Source: a bacterium (GTDB lineage: Bacteria; Patescibacteriota; Microgenomatia; UBA1406; GWC2-37-13). From it: a DNA stretch of 64,000 bases. Position numbers and translations under genes: made by a program. The first letter of the stretch is position 1. Each line of letters starts with the position of its first letter. Positions 42,097 to 51,148 of this stretch are shown one piece after another. The stretch is from contig JAKBEU010000001.1 of NCBI GenBank assembly GCA_021833625.1, forward strand, positions 248,001-312,000, read 5' to 3'. The notes under the pieces were generated by a model. That model saw only the letters and a program-made list of their open reading frames with translations, ran no database searches and had not been told where the DNA came from.

Positions 42097-43250
42097 ACAA
42101 TACAAAAAAACAAAAGGAAAAAAGTATCCTTTTTTTCTCTCCTTATTTTTATCCCTACATCTCCGGAATTACCCAGTACCCCTATCGGCTTTTGAGCGGA
42201 AATAATCTTCCCTATAAGACAACCTGTCTTACGTTTAGGTACAATTTTGCACTTTCCTCTGAAGAGAGGATAAGCGATAATCTGACGATAAAGAGAATGC
42301 CCTTTTGGTTTCGTATATCAAAAGGCTTTATTTCTCCACAGTCACTGCATCATTTTTGGCATGAAGTTAGAAAAACGGATACGGTTCTTGTTAATCTTCC
42401 CAGTTTTGAGGGGATTTTCCTTGTTCTGATGGCAAAACTGATAAGAAAGCCCGTTGTAGCGCTCCTTCACTGCGAAGTAAGTCTTCCCTCCTCCCCCTTC
42501 AATTTACTGGTAAATATTATTCTCAATTGCGGTGTTTATTTACAATTGTTGTGCGCAGAAAAAATCATTGTCGAAACGAAAGATTATTTTCTCAACAGAT
42601 GGCCATACTCCTCATTTTTCGGCAAGATATATGAAGTGTTCCCGTTGGTAAATACGAGTACGCCTGACGTCGTATTTGAAAATAAAATAAAAACTATCAG
42701 AAAAAAACATGCTCATTTAGTCGGGTTTTGCGGAAGAGTCGCATCTGAAAAAGGAATAGAGGTATTGATAGAAAGTCTGCGACTGCTTGGAAACACTACA
42801 CTCATTTTTGCAGGCCCGACCGGAGCTCAGGTTGCCGGAGAAGAATTGTATTATGAAAAAATACGGACCCTTCTTGAAAACAAAAAAATTCCCCATGTCT
42901 TTCTCGGATCTCTTTCTCCGGAAGAGCTTGGCGCTTTTTATAAGGGCATTGACGTGCTCGTACTTCCCTCCCTTAATAAAACAGAGGCGTTCGGAATGGT
43001 TCAGGTAGAGGCGATGCTGCGGGGCACCCCTGTTGTCGCTTCAAGCCTCCCGGGGGTCCGCATACCCCTCCTGATGACAAAAATGGGTATCCTGACCCGG
43101 CCGGGGAGCCCGCAGGACATTAAAGTGGCCCTGGAAAAAATTTTTGACAATAAAAATCTTTATGCAAATACAAAGTTGACGGAACGGGCAAAAAAAATAT
43201 TTTCCGTCAAAAAAACGGTTAATGAATTGTCCCGGCTGCTTGGGCTGTAA
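42084..43250 (+). CDS. Glycosyltransferase family 4 protein
   Basis: A 388-residue GT-B fold glycosyltransferase. N-terminal domain begins SILFFSPYFYPYISGITQYPYRL; C-terminal donor domain has GFCGRVASEKGIEVLIESLRLL, the PHVFLGSLSPEELGAFYKGIDVLVLPS segment and the E-x7-E motif TEAFGMVQVEAMLRGTPVVAS. Retaining transfer of a nucleotide-linked sugar to an envelope acceptor is the expected role. Convergent with the methyltransferase, 32-nt overlap. Confidence 0.92.
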   Translation: MGKINNTKKQKEKSILFFSPYFYPYISGITQYPYRLLSGNNLPYKTTCLTFRYNFALSSEERISDNLTIKRMPFWFRISKGFISPQSLHHFWHEVRKTDTVLVNLPSFEGIFLVLMAKLIRKPVVALLHCEVSLPSSPFNLLVNIILNCGVYLQLLCAEKIIVETKDYFLNRWPYSSFFGKIYEVFPLVNTSTPDVVFENKIKTIRKKHAHLVGFCGRVASEKGIEVLIESLRLLGNTTLIFAGPTGAQVAGEELYYEKIRTLLENKKIPHVFLGSLSPEELGAFYKGIDVLVLPSLNKTEAFGMVQVEAMLRGTPVVASSLPGVRIPLLMTKMGILTRPGSPQDIKVALEKIFDNKNLYANTKLTERAKKIFSVKKTVNELSRLLGL

Positions 43251-43932
43251 TAATAAAACGGTACGCAAAAAATTTAAGAACGGGAAGATTTCCCAGAAAA
43301 TAATTTATTTTCCGAAGGATCGGGAATGTATTGAAAAAAATCGGAGGAAGAAGCCCGTATCCGTGAACCGTAACAATGTCAAAGCGGTTTTCTTGCAGTT
43401 TGTGTTGGAAATTAAAATAGTGACAATTCACCATCCCCCCCTCTATTCTCCAACTGTGAAACAGCGTCACAAATACTGCCCAGGACGGGTTAAAAATATT
43501 CGGTTCGGAAAATACGATCATTCCCTTTTTGTCGGTTAAATGCGATCGTATTTCTGCCAGGGTTTCACCAAGCAGCACATGATGCAGGATATCACACCCA
43601 ACAACCGCATCCCATTTTTTTGAAGGAATGGTTTCGGATACCGTAAGGAGGTTTTTTTTCATTCTCACGCTTTTTACGTATTCCGAAAGTGACGTGAGTG
43701 AGCTGCGACTGATATCAACTGCCGTTACCGTAATACCTTCCCTTAGAAGAGGTATGGTTAATCGTCCGTTGCCGCTCCCAAAATCAACGACTTTTTTTAT
43801 TTTTCTTCTACGCAGTTCGTTAACGATATATTCCGTTTCTTCAGCAACGTGTCGGGGCGGCATGGAAAGCAACCGTTCGTCATATCTGTTTTTCTTCTTT
43901 TCAAAGTGGCGTCTTTGGCCTGATTTGCTCAT
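43219..43932 (-). CDS. Class I SAM-dependent methyltransferase
   Basis: A 237-residue Rossmann methyltransferase: motif I VVDFGSGNGRLTIPLL, motif II VTAVDIS, and WDAVVGCDILHHVLLGETLAEI as motifs III/IV. It carries a basic N-terminal 25-residue extension and a hydrophobic C-terminus. UbiE/UbiG-type small-molecule or glycolipid methylation is likely. Its start overlaps the end of the GT39 gene by 4 nt. Confidence 0.9.
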   Translation of the reverse strand: MSKSGQRRHFEKKKNRYDERLLSMPPRHVAEETEYIVNELRRRKIKKVVDFGSGNGRLTIPLLREGITVTAVDISRSSLTSLSEYVKSVRMKKNLLTVSETIPSKKWDAVVGCDILHHVLLGETLAEIRSHLTDKKGMIVFSEPNIFNPSWAVFVTLFHSWRIEGGMVNCHYFNFQHKLQENRFDIVTVHGYGLLPPIFFNTFPILRKINYFLGNLPVLKFFAYRFIITAQAAGTIH

Positions 43933-45602
43933 TGTCTTTTAAATATCTTTACCAACGGGTGGTCATACACGGTGAATGCTTCCTCTGCCCATTGGTCGGG
44001 AAAATCAACAGGGATTCCCAAATAACGAAGCGACGGATACGATGAAAATTCCTTCACTAAAGTAAAGCCTCTTTTCCCCTTAAACATGTCGGCATAAAAT
44101 CGTGAGGTAAGAGGATAACGATTTGACGCAGCCATAATGCTTCCCCATCCTCTATTAGACGACATGACGTAGTAATCTATTTTTTTCAACTGCGCATCAA
44201 TTGTCTTCCATTTTTCATTTGAATCCGCGTCAAAAATATGAACTTCCTGACCCACGTAGTTGCGGATTGCTGGATCCTCAACCGTCAGCGGAAGCGGATC
44301 ATCCCAGTATTCATAACTGATGACGCTTCTTGACGGAACATTGCCATATATCCAATATGAGGCAGCGATACGGGAGTGGTCTTTCGTATAAATAGACATA
44401 AAAGCAAGCGGCCAAAGAAGAATGCCAACACCGATGAGAAAAACGCATAAAAAAAAGGGGGGGCGGTTAAAGCGTCTTACCTTAACAAACGCTGCATGTA
44501 CTCCAACCGCAGCAAATATAGCAAAAAACGGATAGACAAAAATAAAATAACGCATTGTTTTTGCAAACTGTACCGATTGAAGGATAATGAATCCTAAAAA
44601 CCATAAAATACTTAAAAAAACCAACGGATTTTTTTTCCTGAGCAGCAGGACGACACCCAGAACCGCACACAAAAAGTAGAGCGGTCCCACTCCGAAGAAT
44701 ATGATGTTTATTGTCGGAAAGAAAACCGATTTTGACAGCCACTGCACGGCAGGCGGATATAATTGCGCGGGATTTTCAAATGATTTCAATATGTTTATAT
44801 TATTCATAAAAACCAAGCTGGGGCTGGGATTGAGGATATTGCCCGTTGCAAAGTAATACGGCGACCCTAAGCGCAGCGCACAATATGCGGATATACCAAA
44901 AACCAATAATAAGCCTATTTTTTTGGCAAAACTCCCTTTTACTTTCAGCACTCCCCACAAAATAATTATTCCGATAAGCGGTACAATATACACCGCACTT
45001 ATCTTGCTGGCAAAGCTCAGTCCGAGCGAAAGTCCGGAAAAAACATAATTGAAGAGAGTTCCTTTCTCCTTTTTTATGACAATTTTTACGGCAAAGTAAA
45101 GACTGCTCCACGCAAATGCGTTTAAAAAGGTGTCTACCGTAAAAAAATGCGAAAGTTGAATGGGTAAAACCGCGATTGCATATAAGAACGCCGCAATATA
45201 TTTTATCGACGCATGTAATTTCAATTTTTTTTCGACGAGTTCAATTAATTTGAAGACAATGACAATGATAAAAAAATCCACAATCCCCGATAGCAGTCTT
45301 CCCTGAAGATTGAACTGACCGTACGTATCATTAAACAAATAACGCGCGATTATTTTATTAAGCAGGACGGGAAAGGTGCCATAGACATAAAACGGATAGC
45401 TTTTGTTTACCGGATTAAAGGGAGAGCTTCCAGGGTTTAAGTACTCCCCAAGTGAGGAGGGAATTTTTACGTCAACGCCCACCATCGTCAAAAACCGCTC
45501 ATCCGGATGAAGGTGCCACCCCGCATCCCAGTTGTTGCCTACTAACCGTAAAAAAAGACCTAACAAAAGAATTGCGAGAAAAATGACGGTATTTCTCTTC
45601 AT
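43929..45602 (-). CDS. GT39/ArnT-type membrane glycosyltransferase
   Basis: A 557-residue polytopic protein with about eleven TM helices. The first extracytoplasmic loop carries the catalytic-type motif NNWDAGWHLHPDERF (Asp and DE pair), and a soluble C-terminal domain of about 150 residues follows the last helix. Family members transfer sugars from polyprenyl-phosphate carriers to proteins or lipids on the outer membrane face. Preceded in the same direction by the CBS-protein gene (3-nt gap). Confidence 0.88.
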   Translation of the reverse strand: MKRNTVIFLAILLLGLFLRLVGNNWDAGWHLHPDERFLTMVGVDVKIPSSLGEYLNPGSSPFNPVNKSYPFYVYGTFPVLLNKIIARYLFNDTYGQFNLQGRLLSGIVDFFIIVIVFKLIELVEKKLKLHASIKYIAAFLYAIAVLPIQLSHFFTVDTFLNAFAWSSLYFAVKIVIKKEKGTLFNYVFSGLSLGLSFASKISAVYIVPLIGIIILWGVLKVKGSFAKKIGLLLVFGISAYCALRLGSPYYFATGNILNPSPSLVFMNNINILKSFENPAQLYPPAVQWLSKSVFFPTINIIFFGVGPLYFLCAVLGVVLLLRKKNPLVFLSILWFLGFIILQSVQFAKTMRYFIFVYPFFAIFAAVGVHAAFVKVRRFNRPPFFLCVFLIGVGILLWPLAFMSIYTKDHSRIAASYWIYGNVPSRSVISYEYWDDPLPLTVEDPAIRNYVGQEVHIFDADSNEKWKTIDAQLKKIDYYVMSSNRGWGSIMAASNRYPLTSRFYADMFKGKRGFTLVKEFSSYPSLRYLGIPVDFPDQWAEEAFTVYDHPLVKIFKRQ

Positions 45603-45605
45603 ACC

Positions 45606-46667
45606 TTAGTCCTTCTTTTTTACCTTTTGTAAAACATGTTCCAGATTTTTCCCTTCCTCAACTATTACTTTCGGATTTCCTGCTTTTGGAATGAGGGACA
45701 TAACGACCTTAAAGAGTCCTCCGTTTTTCTCCTCCTTCACAAAAATTTTAGCTTTTTCCACATCCCTCTCCCCTCTTAACTTTTTCTTCATTCTCTCAAA
45801 AAAGTTCTTGACGATAATGGAACTTTTGAGGGAAAGATTTTGACTGGACGCTTCAAGCTTGTTGTTGTTTTTTTCAAAAACGAGCAATTTGAGAAGGTCT
45901 CGGGTCGTTATGATACTTATCGGCTTATTTTGATCGTCAACAATGACAATACTTCCTATCTTCTTCTCCATAATAAGATGCAGGGCGTCACGTGCGTAAT
46001 CGCCCAGGCTCAACGTCAGAACAAAAGATTTCATGAAGTTCTTTACCCGCTTTGACTGCAATGTTGTTTTGTCCTCAGCCGGTCCGCCTCTTTCTCTTTT
46101 TTTTGGAGAAATAAGAAATGAAACAAGATCGTAATAACTCAATATTCCTCTCAGTTTCCCCGCAGGATTTATCACGACAAGCTTTGATACTTTCGTATTC
46201 TTGAATACCTGAAGGGCATGACCTATCGTTTCGTCTTCCTGGATAACAACAAGGGGTTTTTTCTTGTCCTGGATAATATCCTTAATAAGGACCGTGAATA
46301 TGTCCGACGGCTCAAACACCGACAATAACTTTCTCGCCGTTACCATTCCCAAAAACTTTTCCTGATCGTCAAAAACCGGCAAATAATGAATCTTTGACTC
46401 AATCATCATCTGTGCAATCTTACCCGTCGAATGCTGTAACTTTACGTGAGGAGCGTGGAAGAGACAATGCTCCACTTTTGCATTTGAAGGATGAGACGTT
46501 TTGATGACCGAGTAATAAGGATTGATAAGTCCCAGATATTTTTTTTGATCATTGAAAACAAACGATGCATCATGCGAGCTTGTTAATTTGCTAAGTGCGG
46601 ATGTGAGCGGTTCGTCAGGCATGCTCGTGATTATTCCCTCGGTTTGCAGTACCTTTTGTGCTTTCAT
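45606..46667 (-). CDS. Protein with four CBS domains
   Basis: A 353-residue cytoplasmic protein made of two CBS pairs (about 5-125 and 135-265), recognisable as repeated units such as HYLPVFDDQEKFLGMVTARKLL, SKLVVINPAGKLRGILSYYDLV and GSIVIVDDQNKPISIITTRDLL, followed by a basic C-terminal region of about 85 residues. CBS modules bind adenine nucleotides and act as energy or ionic sensors. No catalytic domain is attached. Start overlaps the pepA stop by 4 nt. Confidence 0.88.
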   Translation of the reverse strand: MKAQKVLQTEGIITSMPDEPLTSALSKLTSSHDASFVFNDQKKYLGLINPYYSVIKTSHPSNAKVEHCLFHAPHVKLQHSTGKIAQMMIESKIHYLPVFDDQEKFLGMVTARKLLSVFEPSDIFTVLIKDIIQDKKKPLVVIQEDETIGHALQVFKNTKVSKLVVINPAGKLRGILSYYDLVSFLISPKKRERGGPAEDKTTLQSKRVKNFMKSFVLTLSLGDYARDALHLIMEKKIGSIVIVDDQNKPISIITTRDLLKLLVFEKNNNKLEASSQNLSLKSSIIVKNFFERMKKKLRGERDVEKAKIFVKEEKNGGLFKVVMSLIPKAGNPKVIVEEGKNLEHVLQKVKKKD

Positions 46668-48175
46668 AGTGCAGAAAATTGTTCAAGAAAATTAATAATG
46701 CTTGCGACTCCCCATCCTGAAGCTCCTTTTGGAAGCATTCCCTTTTCGCTTTCCCTATATGCGGGACCTGCTATATCGATATGAATCCATTTCATTTTCT
46801 TTACAAACGCTTTCAGGAATAAACCGGCAGTTATCGCACCCCCATATCTTCCCCCTCCAATATTTTTCAAATCGGCGATGTCACTTTTCATCTGTTTTGC
46901 GTACCCTTCGTAAAGCGGTAATCTCCAATATTCATCTCCCGCCTCAGTTGCATATTTATTATATTCCTTTTCAAACTGTTCATCATTGGTAAACAATCCC
47001 GCTAAATCGTTGCCAAGTGCTACCATACATGCTCCGGTGAGTGTTGCCAGATCAAAACAGTAGTCTGCTTTTAATTGTTCTTCGGCATATACGAGTCCGT
47101 CCGCAAGGGTAAGGCGTCCTTCGGCGTCGGTATTAAGCACTTCAATGGTTTTCCCATTCATCGCTCTCACTATATCGCCCGGTTTTATTGCTTTACCGGA
47201 TGGCATATTTTCACATGCGGGCAGAATACCGAACACTTCACCGAAAGAAACGGTTGGGTTCTCCGTTGCAAGATAATGAAATACTCCCAACACCGCAGCC
47301 CCTCCGGACATATCTATTTTCATATCCATCATCGCTTCGCTTGGTTTTAAGGAAAGACCGCCGGAATCAAAGGTGATGGATTTTCCAATGAGAGCAATTT
47401 TTTTACTCCCCTTTCCTTCATATCTCAGTACGATAAACGCCGGTTGTCTCTCACTCCCCTCAGCCACTCCCAAAAATGCGCCCATTCCCAATTTTTCACA
47501 CATTTTTTTGTCCAACACTTCAACCTTTACCCGTCCTTTCGACAGTTTCCCTATTTCTTGCGCTTTTTCTACGAGCGTTCCGGGATGTAGGTGGCTTGCC
47601 GGAGTATTAATCATATTTCGGGCAAACAGCACGGCGACGGATTTTTTTTCTGCAGACTCCACTTTCTTTTTTGCCCGTATTGCATTGCTCTCTGAAACTA
47701 AGAGGTACGCATTCTTTACATGATTTATTTTTTTTCTTGATTCTTCCGCCTTAAAATCCTCAAACACATAGTCCCCGAGAATAATACCTTCCCCTATCGC
47801 TTCACTGTTATCTTCGACTGCTTTTATTCCGTCGTTTGCATGGATAACAACCGTATCTGTTTTTGAAGTATGCAGGCCACGAATTACTTCTCCCACCCTA
47901 TCCTTCAATACACGTGCGGTAAGTTTTGTACTTCTTCCCAAACCGATAAGCGTAATGCGTTGCAGCGTTCCCTCTTTTAAAAATTCAATGGAAAGCGTTT
48001 CCGTTTCCTTCCCCGTAAATTCTTCTTTCTTTATTTTTTCGTTCAGATACTGCTCATTTTCCGTCTTCAATTGACCGGATATTTTTTTATCCGTAAATGA
48101 AAAATATAAGTGCATTATTTGTGACTTTGTCCCGCTTGTTATGAAGGAGGAGGAAACGTGTATTTTTGGAGTCAT
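46664..48175 (-). CDS. pepA: Leucyl aminopeptidase (M17)
   Basis: A 503-residue M17 peptidase. C-terminal catalytic domain with metal ligands in IGKSITFDSGGLSLKPSEAMMDMKIDMSGGAAVLG and the signature NTDAEGRLTLADGLVYAEE; the N-terminal macro-like domain is about 160 residues. Hydrolyses N-terminal residues in the cytoplasm; some members also bind DNA. Promoter TTGACT-N17-TAGTAT (48213-48185, minus strand). Confidence 0.95.
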   Translation of the reverse strand: MTPKIHVSSSFITSGTKSQIMHLYFSFTDKKISGQLKTENEQYLNEKIKKEEFTGKETETLSIEFLKEGTLQRITLIGLGRSTKLTARVLKDRVGEVIRGLHTSKTDTVVIHANDGIKAVEDNSEAIGEGIILGDYVFEDFKAEESRKKINHVKNAYLLVSESNAIRAKKKVESAEKKSVAVLFARNMINTPASHLHPGTLVEKAQEIGKLSKGRVKVEVLDKKMCEKLGMGAFLGVAEGSERQPAFIVLRYEGKGSKKIALIGKSITFDSGGLSLKPSEAMMDMKIDMSGGAAVLGVFHYLATENPTVSFGEVFGILPACENMPSGKAIKPGDIVRAMNGKTIEVLNTDAEGRLTLADGLVYAEEQLKADYCFDLATLTGACMVALGNDLAGLFTNDEQFEKEYNKYATEAGDEYWRLPLYEGYAKQMKSDIADLKNIGGGRYGGAITAGLFLKAFVKKMKWIHIDIAGPAYRESEKGMLPKGASGWGVASIINFLEQFSAL

Positions 48176-48184
48176 AGTGAAACT

Positions 48185-48213
48185 ATACTACCCCTTCTTA
48201 TTAAATCAGTCAA
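48185..48213 (-). promoter_or_regulatory. Promoter of pepA
   Basis: TTGACT (48213-48208), 17-bp spacer, TAGTAT (48190-48185); start codon at 48175, so little or no leader. Confidence 0.5.
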
Positions 48214-48229
48214 GAGCTAAAAATACCTA

Positions 48230-48257
48230 TTGACAAATGATTAAAATTATTCATAAT
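48230..48257 (+). promoter_or_regulatory. Promoter of the four-gene ligase cluster
   Basis: TTGACA (48230-48235), 16-bp spacer, CATAAT (48252-48257); the ATG at 48275 follows a leader of about 11 nt with no Shine-Dalgarno. Confidence 0.6.
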
Positions 48258-48274
48258 GTACGGTATATAAAAAA

Positions 48275-49720
48275 ATGAAAGAAGATAAACAGAACCTTGA
48301 GGAAGAGGAACCTCCAAGTGCTTCAGTAAAAAAAGTTGTTTTAAAGAAAAAACATAATCATAACGAACTTGTCGTCTATATTTATAACGTAGTCGAAGAT
48401 GAATGGTCATTTATCTCCGCAATTACTGGTGAAGAAAACAGAAAAGAAGAAATTGAAAGTTGTAATAATTCCGCGGAATGTTATTTGTTTGCAAACGCCG
48501 ACGAAAATGAGTTTACCTATATTTCGCCAAAGCCCATTTCTCCTGCTTTCAAAAAATATTTTCAGGATCTGGTCGGTATAACAAAAATCGACATTCTTGT
48601 CCCGAAAAAAGTATCTGGACTTATTTCCAAAGATTTTTTCAATGATAAGGAATTATTCAAACGGTTCTTAAAAAAAGCAAGAAAATATAAAAAGGTAACC
48701 CTTGTCAGCTACGCCTCTTCCCCCCAATTTCTTGATTTGAAACAAAAACTTATCGACCGGAAAGTGAATGTCGTTACCCCGGAAGCTCCTGAAGAAGACT
48801 GCGCATGGACCGTCAACTTTTACGGAAGCAAGTCCGGAATACGCCAGCTTGCCCAACAAAGTACCGCGCTTGAGCCTGACTTTATTATGCCGGAGGGGGT
48901 TATTTGTGTCGGAAAACTGGATGCGGCAAAAATAGCGGCAAACAGATTTATCAACGACAATGGAGTCGTCATAAAAACAAATAAAGGCAGCAGCGGGAAC
49001 GGAGTATTGATTTTCCGCAGCGGCGATTTGCCAAAAGATTACAAGCAATGCGAAAAGACTATATATACAATACTTAATCAAAACGAATACTGGGACAGAT
49101 ACCCCATTATCATTGAAGACCTCATAAACGTGAGCGTCAATAACGGAACCAGTTTTCCCAACATTGAATTCAAGATAAATAAAAACGGCAAAATAGACAT
49201 GCTCTATTACTGTCTTATGATGGTCACGAAAGAAGGCGTGTTCTACGGTATTGACATGCATGAGGACGTCCTTAATGAGCGCCTTGCCGCACGCATCATC
49301 GATACCGGTTACTATATAGCGGAACGGTATGCCGCCGCCGGATACAGAGGGCATTTTGACATTGATATGATCGCAACAAAATATAACCAAGTGTTTGTAA
49401 ACGAATCAAATACCCGTAATACGGGAGGGACGGATGTTTTCAAGGTGGCGCTTGAACTTATCGGAAAAGATTTTTTCTCCGATTCTTATGTCTTAAGTCG
49501 AAGCAAGTATACAATAGAGGGAATGAAACATCCCACATTCACTAATGTCGTGAAAAAACTGAAGCCGCTTCTTTTTAATAAAAAGACGAAAGAAGGAGTT
49601 ATGATTACCTCGGAAAACATCATTAAACAAAAACAGCTTATTTATAATATTTTTGGTAATACGAAAAAGAGAGCATATCAAATCGAAGAGGAAATGAAAC
49701 AACTCCTCTTAACTCAATAA
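48275..49720 (+). CDS. ATP-grasp carboxylate-amine ligase (PGM1-like peptide ligase suspected)
   Basis: A 481-residue protein. After an acidic/basic low-complexity N-terminus, residues 50-210 resemble a pre-ATP-grasp domain (EFTYISPKPISPAFKKYFQDLVGI). The ATP-grasp fold follows: NGVVIKTNKGSSGNGVLIF (nucleotide Lys and Gly-rich loop), YPIIIEDLINV, and the metal site GYRGHFDIDMIATKYNQVFVNESNTRNTGG (Asp, Glu and Asn ligands). Such enzymes activate a carboxylate as acyl phosphate and join it to an amine, for example in peptide assembly. Leads the cluster 48.3-53.2 kb; next gene 15 nt downstream. Substrates unknown. Confidence 0.75.
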   Translation: MKEDKQNLEEEEPPSASVKKVVLKKKHNHNELVVYIYNVVEDEWSFISAITGEENRKEEIESCNNSAECYLFANADENEFTYISPKPISPAFKKYFQDLVGITKIDILVPKKVSGLISKDFFNDKELFKRFLKKARKYKKVTLVSYASSPQFLDLKQKLIDRKVNVVTPEAPEEDCAWTVNFYGSKSGIRQLAQQSTALEPDFIMPEGVICVGKLDAAKIAANRFINDNGVVIKTNKGSSGNGVLIFRSGDLPKDYKQCEKTIYTILNQNEYWDRYPIIIEDLINVSVNNGTSFPNIEFKINKNGKIDMLYYCLMMVTKEGVFYGIDMHEDVLNERLAARIIDTGYYIAERYAAAGYRGHFDIDMIATKYNQVFVNESNTRNTGGTDVFKVALELIGKDFFSDSYVLSRSKYTIEGMKHPTFTNVVKKLKPLLFNKKTKEGVMITSENIIKQKQLIYNIFGNTKKRAYQIEEEMKQLLLTQ

Positions 49721-49735
49721 TCCTTTCACCGCCTT

Positions 49736-51148
49736 ATGGAACTATTGAACATTTCAACGCAAAATCAGTCGGATGGCATACGGGCAAGTATTACGTATGG
49801 AAAGAAAAAACAAACTTATTCCCTCTCCTACCCCGCATCTGTCTGGAAATCGTATCCTTTACACTTAAAAGAACTTATACGGGAAAATATCGCATACATC
49901 TTCACCGCACACTTGCCTTTTTTATACAAAAAACAACTGGAAATACGTTATGACACACCCCGTCCCCTTTCTTCTCTTTGGATAAATAATCTTTTTTTCC
50001 ACTTTCTTCCCGGATACAACCGCATGCATAATTTTGTTGATGATCATAAGTCGACCTCCATAATGAAATTGTTTTTTAATTCACACTATATTTTCACCCG
50101 TTCCAATAACACGCTTCTTCCTTATCCTGAAAAAAAAAGCGGAAAGAAAAAAGAGACGGTGATTATTCCTTTCAGTTTCGGAAAGGACAGCTTTTTGACG
50201 TACTGGGTAACAAAAAAATTAGGATTCAATCAAATACTTATCTGGTACCACGACCCGACAAACGGATTTGAAGGAAAACAAAAGGAGCTCCTCTTTAAAA
50301 AATTTTGCACAAAAACAAAAAATAAATATTACTTTGTGCGCAATGAGTTCGGGCTCCTCCGGGCGCAGGATGAAAAATGGTTCGGATGGGAATCAGCTCT
50401 TCTCTCTTGGGCCGTTATGGCGCTCCCTATTGCATATAAGGAAAATGCACATTACATCCTTTTCAGTAACGAAAAAAGTACGAATGCCCACATGCCGGGA
50501 GAAGAAGACATATCTTTTATCCCCGACTATGAACAGTCCTCAGGTGCCACTAAAGAGTTATCACTCCTCACACAGGCTCTTACAAACCACTCACTCAAAA
50601 CCTCTACTCTATTGCAGGGACTGCACGACCTTGGCATTATCGCAATATTGAAGGAAGGATTCTATGAGGATACCGTTCCGTATCTCATGTCCTGTTGGGA
50701 TTCGACTGCCCATTCCCGTTGGTGCCAAAATTGTACGAAGTGTGCGCGCATGTATGTATATCTCCGCGCTAACGGCATTGATCCGAAAGAAGCTGGCTTT
50801 ACCGAAAATATGTTTACGGAAAAAAAGAAAAAACTGTTTAATGTTTTCGGAGTAAATGCCACAGGGACCGGGTGGGATGCGATGGGACTCAATACCCATG
50901 AACAGGCATTGGCATTTTACCTGTGCGTAAAACGGGGATATACGGACCCGCTTGTAAAAGAATTTGCTGCCCAACCGCTTTTCTTATTTGTCGAAAAAAA
51001 TATCGACGCATTACTTGAAGAATATTTTTCGCTTCACACCGAAGCCTCAACCCCTTCCCGCTGGAAGCAAAAAGTTGATCGTATATATACAAGTTATTTA
51101 GAAAAAACAAAAAAAAACATATACTCACTATGTCAAAAAAAGAGCTGA
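49736..51148 (+). CDS. PP-loop (N-type ATP pyrophosphatase) protein, MurL-like possibility
   Basis: A 470-residue protein. The PP-loop FSFGKDS is at about 146-152, followed by a Rossmann-type HUP half (FNQILIWYHDP). A Cys cluster WCQNCTKCARMYVYL near residue 335 may bind zinc. PP-loop enzymes adenylate a carboxyl or carbonyl and release PPi. Size, architecture and proximity to a D-Ala-D-Ala-ligase-like gene raise the possibility of a MurL-type epimerase acting on a glutamyl wall precursor, but I could not confirm this by sequence. Overlaps the next gene by 19 nt. Confidence 0.65.
   Translation: MELLNISTQNQSDGIRASITYGKKKQTYSLSYPASVWKSYPLHLKELIRENIAYIFTAHLPFLYKKQLEIRYDTPRPLSSLWINNLFFHFLPGYNRMHNFVDDHKSTSIMKLFFNSHYIFTRSNNTLLPYPEKKSGKKKETVIIPFSFGKDSFLTYWVTKKLGFNQILIWYHDPTNGFEGKQKELLFKKFCTKTKNKYYFVRNEFGLLRAQDEKWFGWESALLSWAVMALPIAYKENAHYILFSNEKSTNAHMPGEEDISFIPDYEQSSGATKELSLLTQALTNHSLKTSTLLQGLHDLGIIAILKEGFYEDTVPYLMSCWDSTAHSRWCQNCTKCARMYVYLRANGIDPKEAGFTENMFTEKKKKLFNVFGVNATGTGWDAMGLNTHEQALAFYLCVKRGYTDPLVKEFAAQPLFLFVEKNIDALLEEYFSLHTEASTPSRWKQKVDRIYTSYLEKTKKNIYSLCQKKS

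Noticed and set aside
48668-49390. Long antisense open frame (240 codons) opposite the first ligase gene
   Set aside because: Low-complexity, Val/Phe-rich product with no motif, fully inside a well-supported gene on the other strand.
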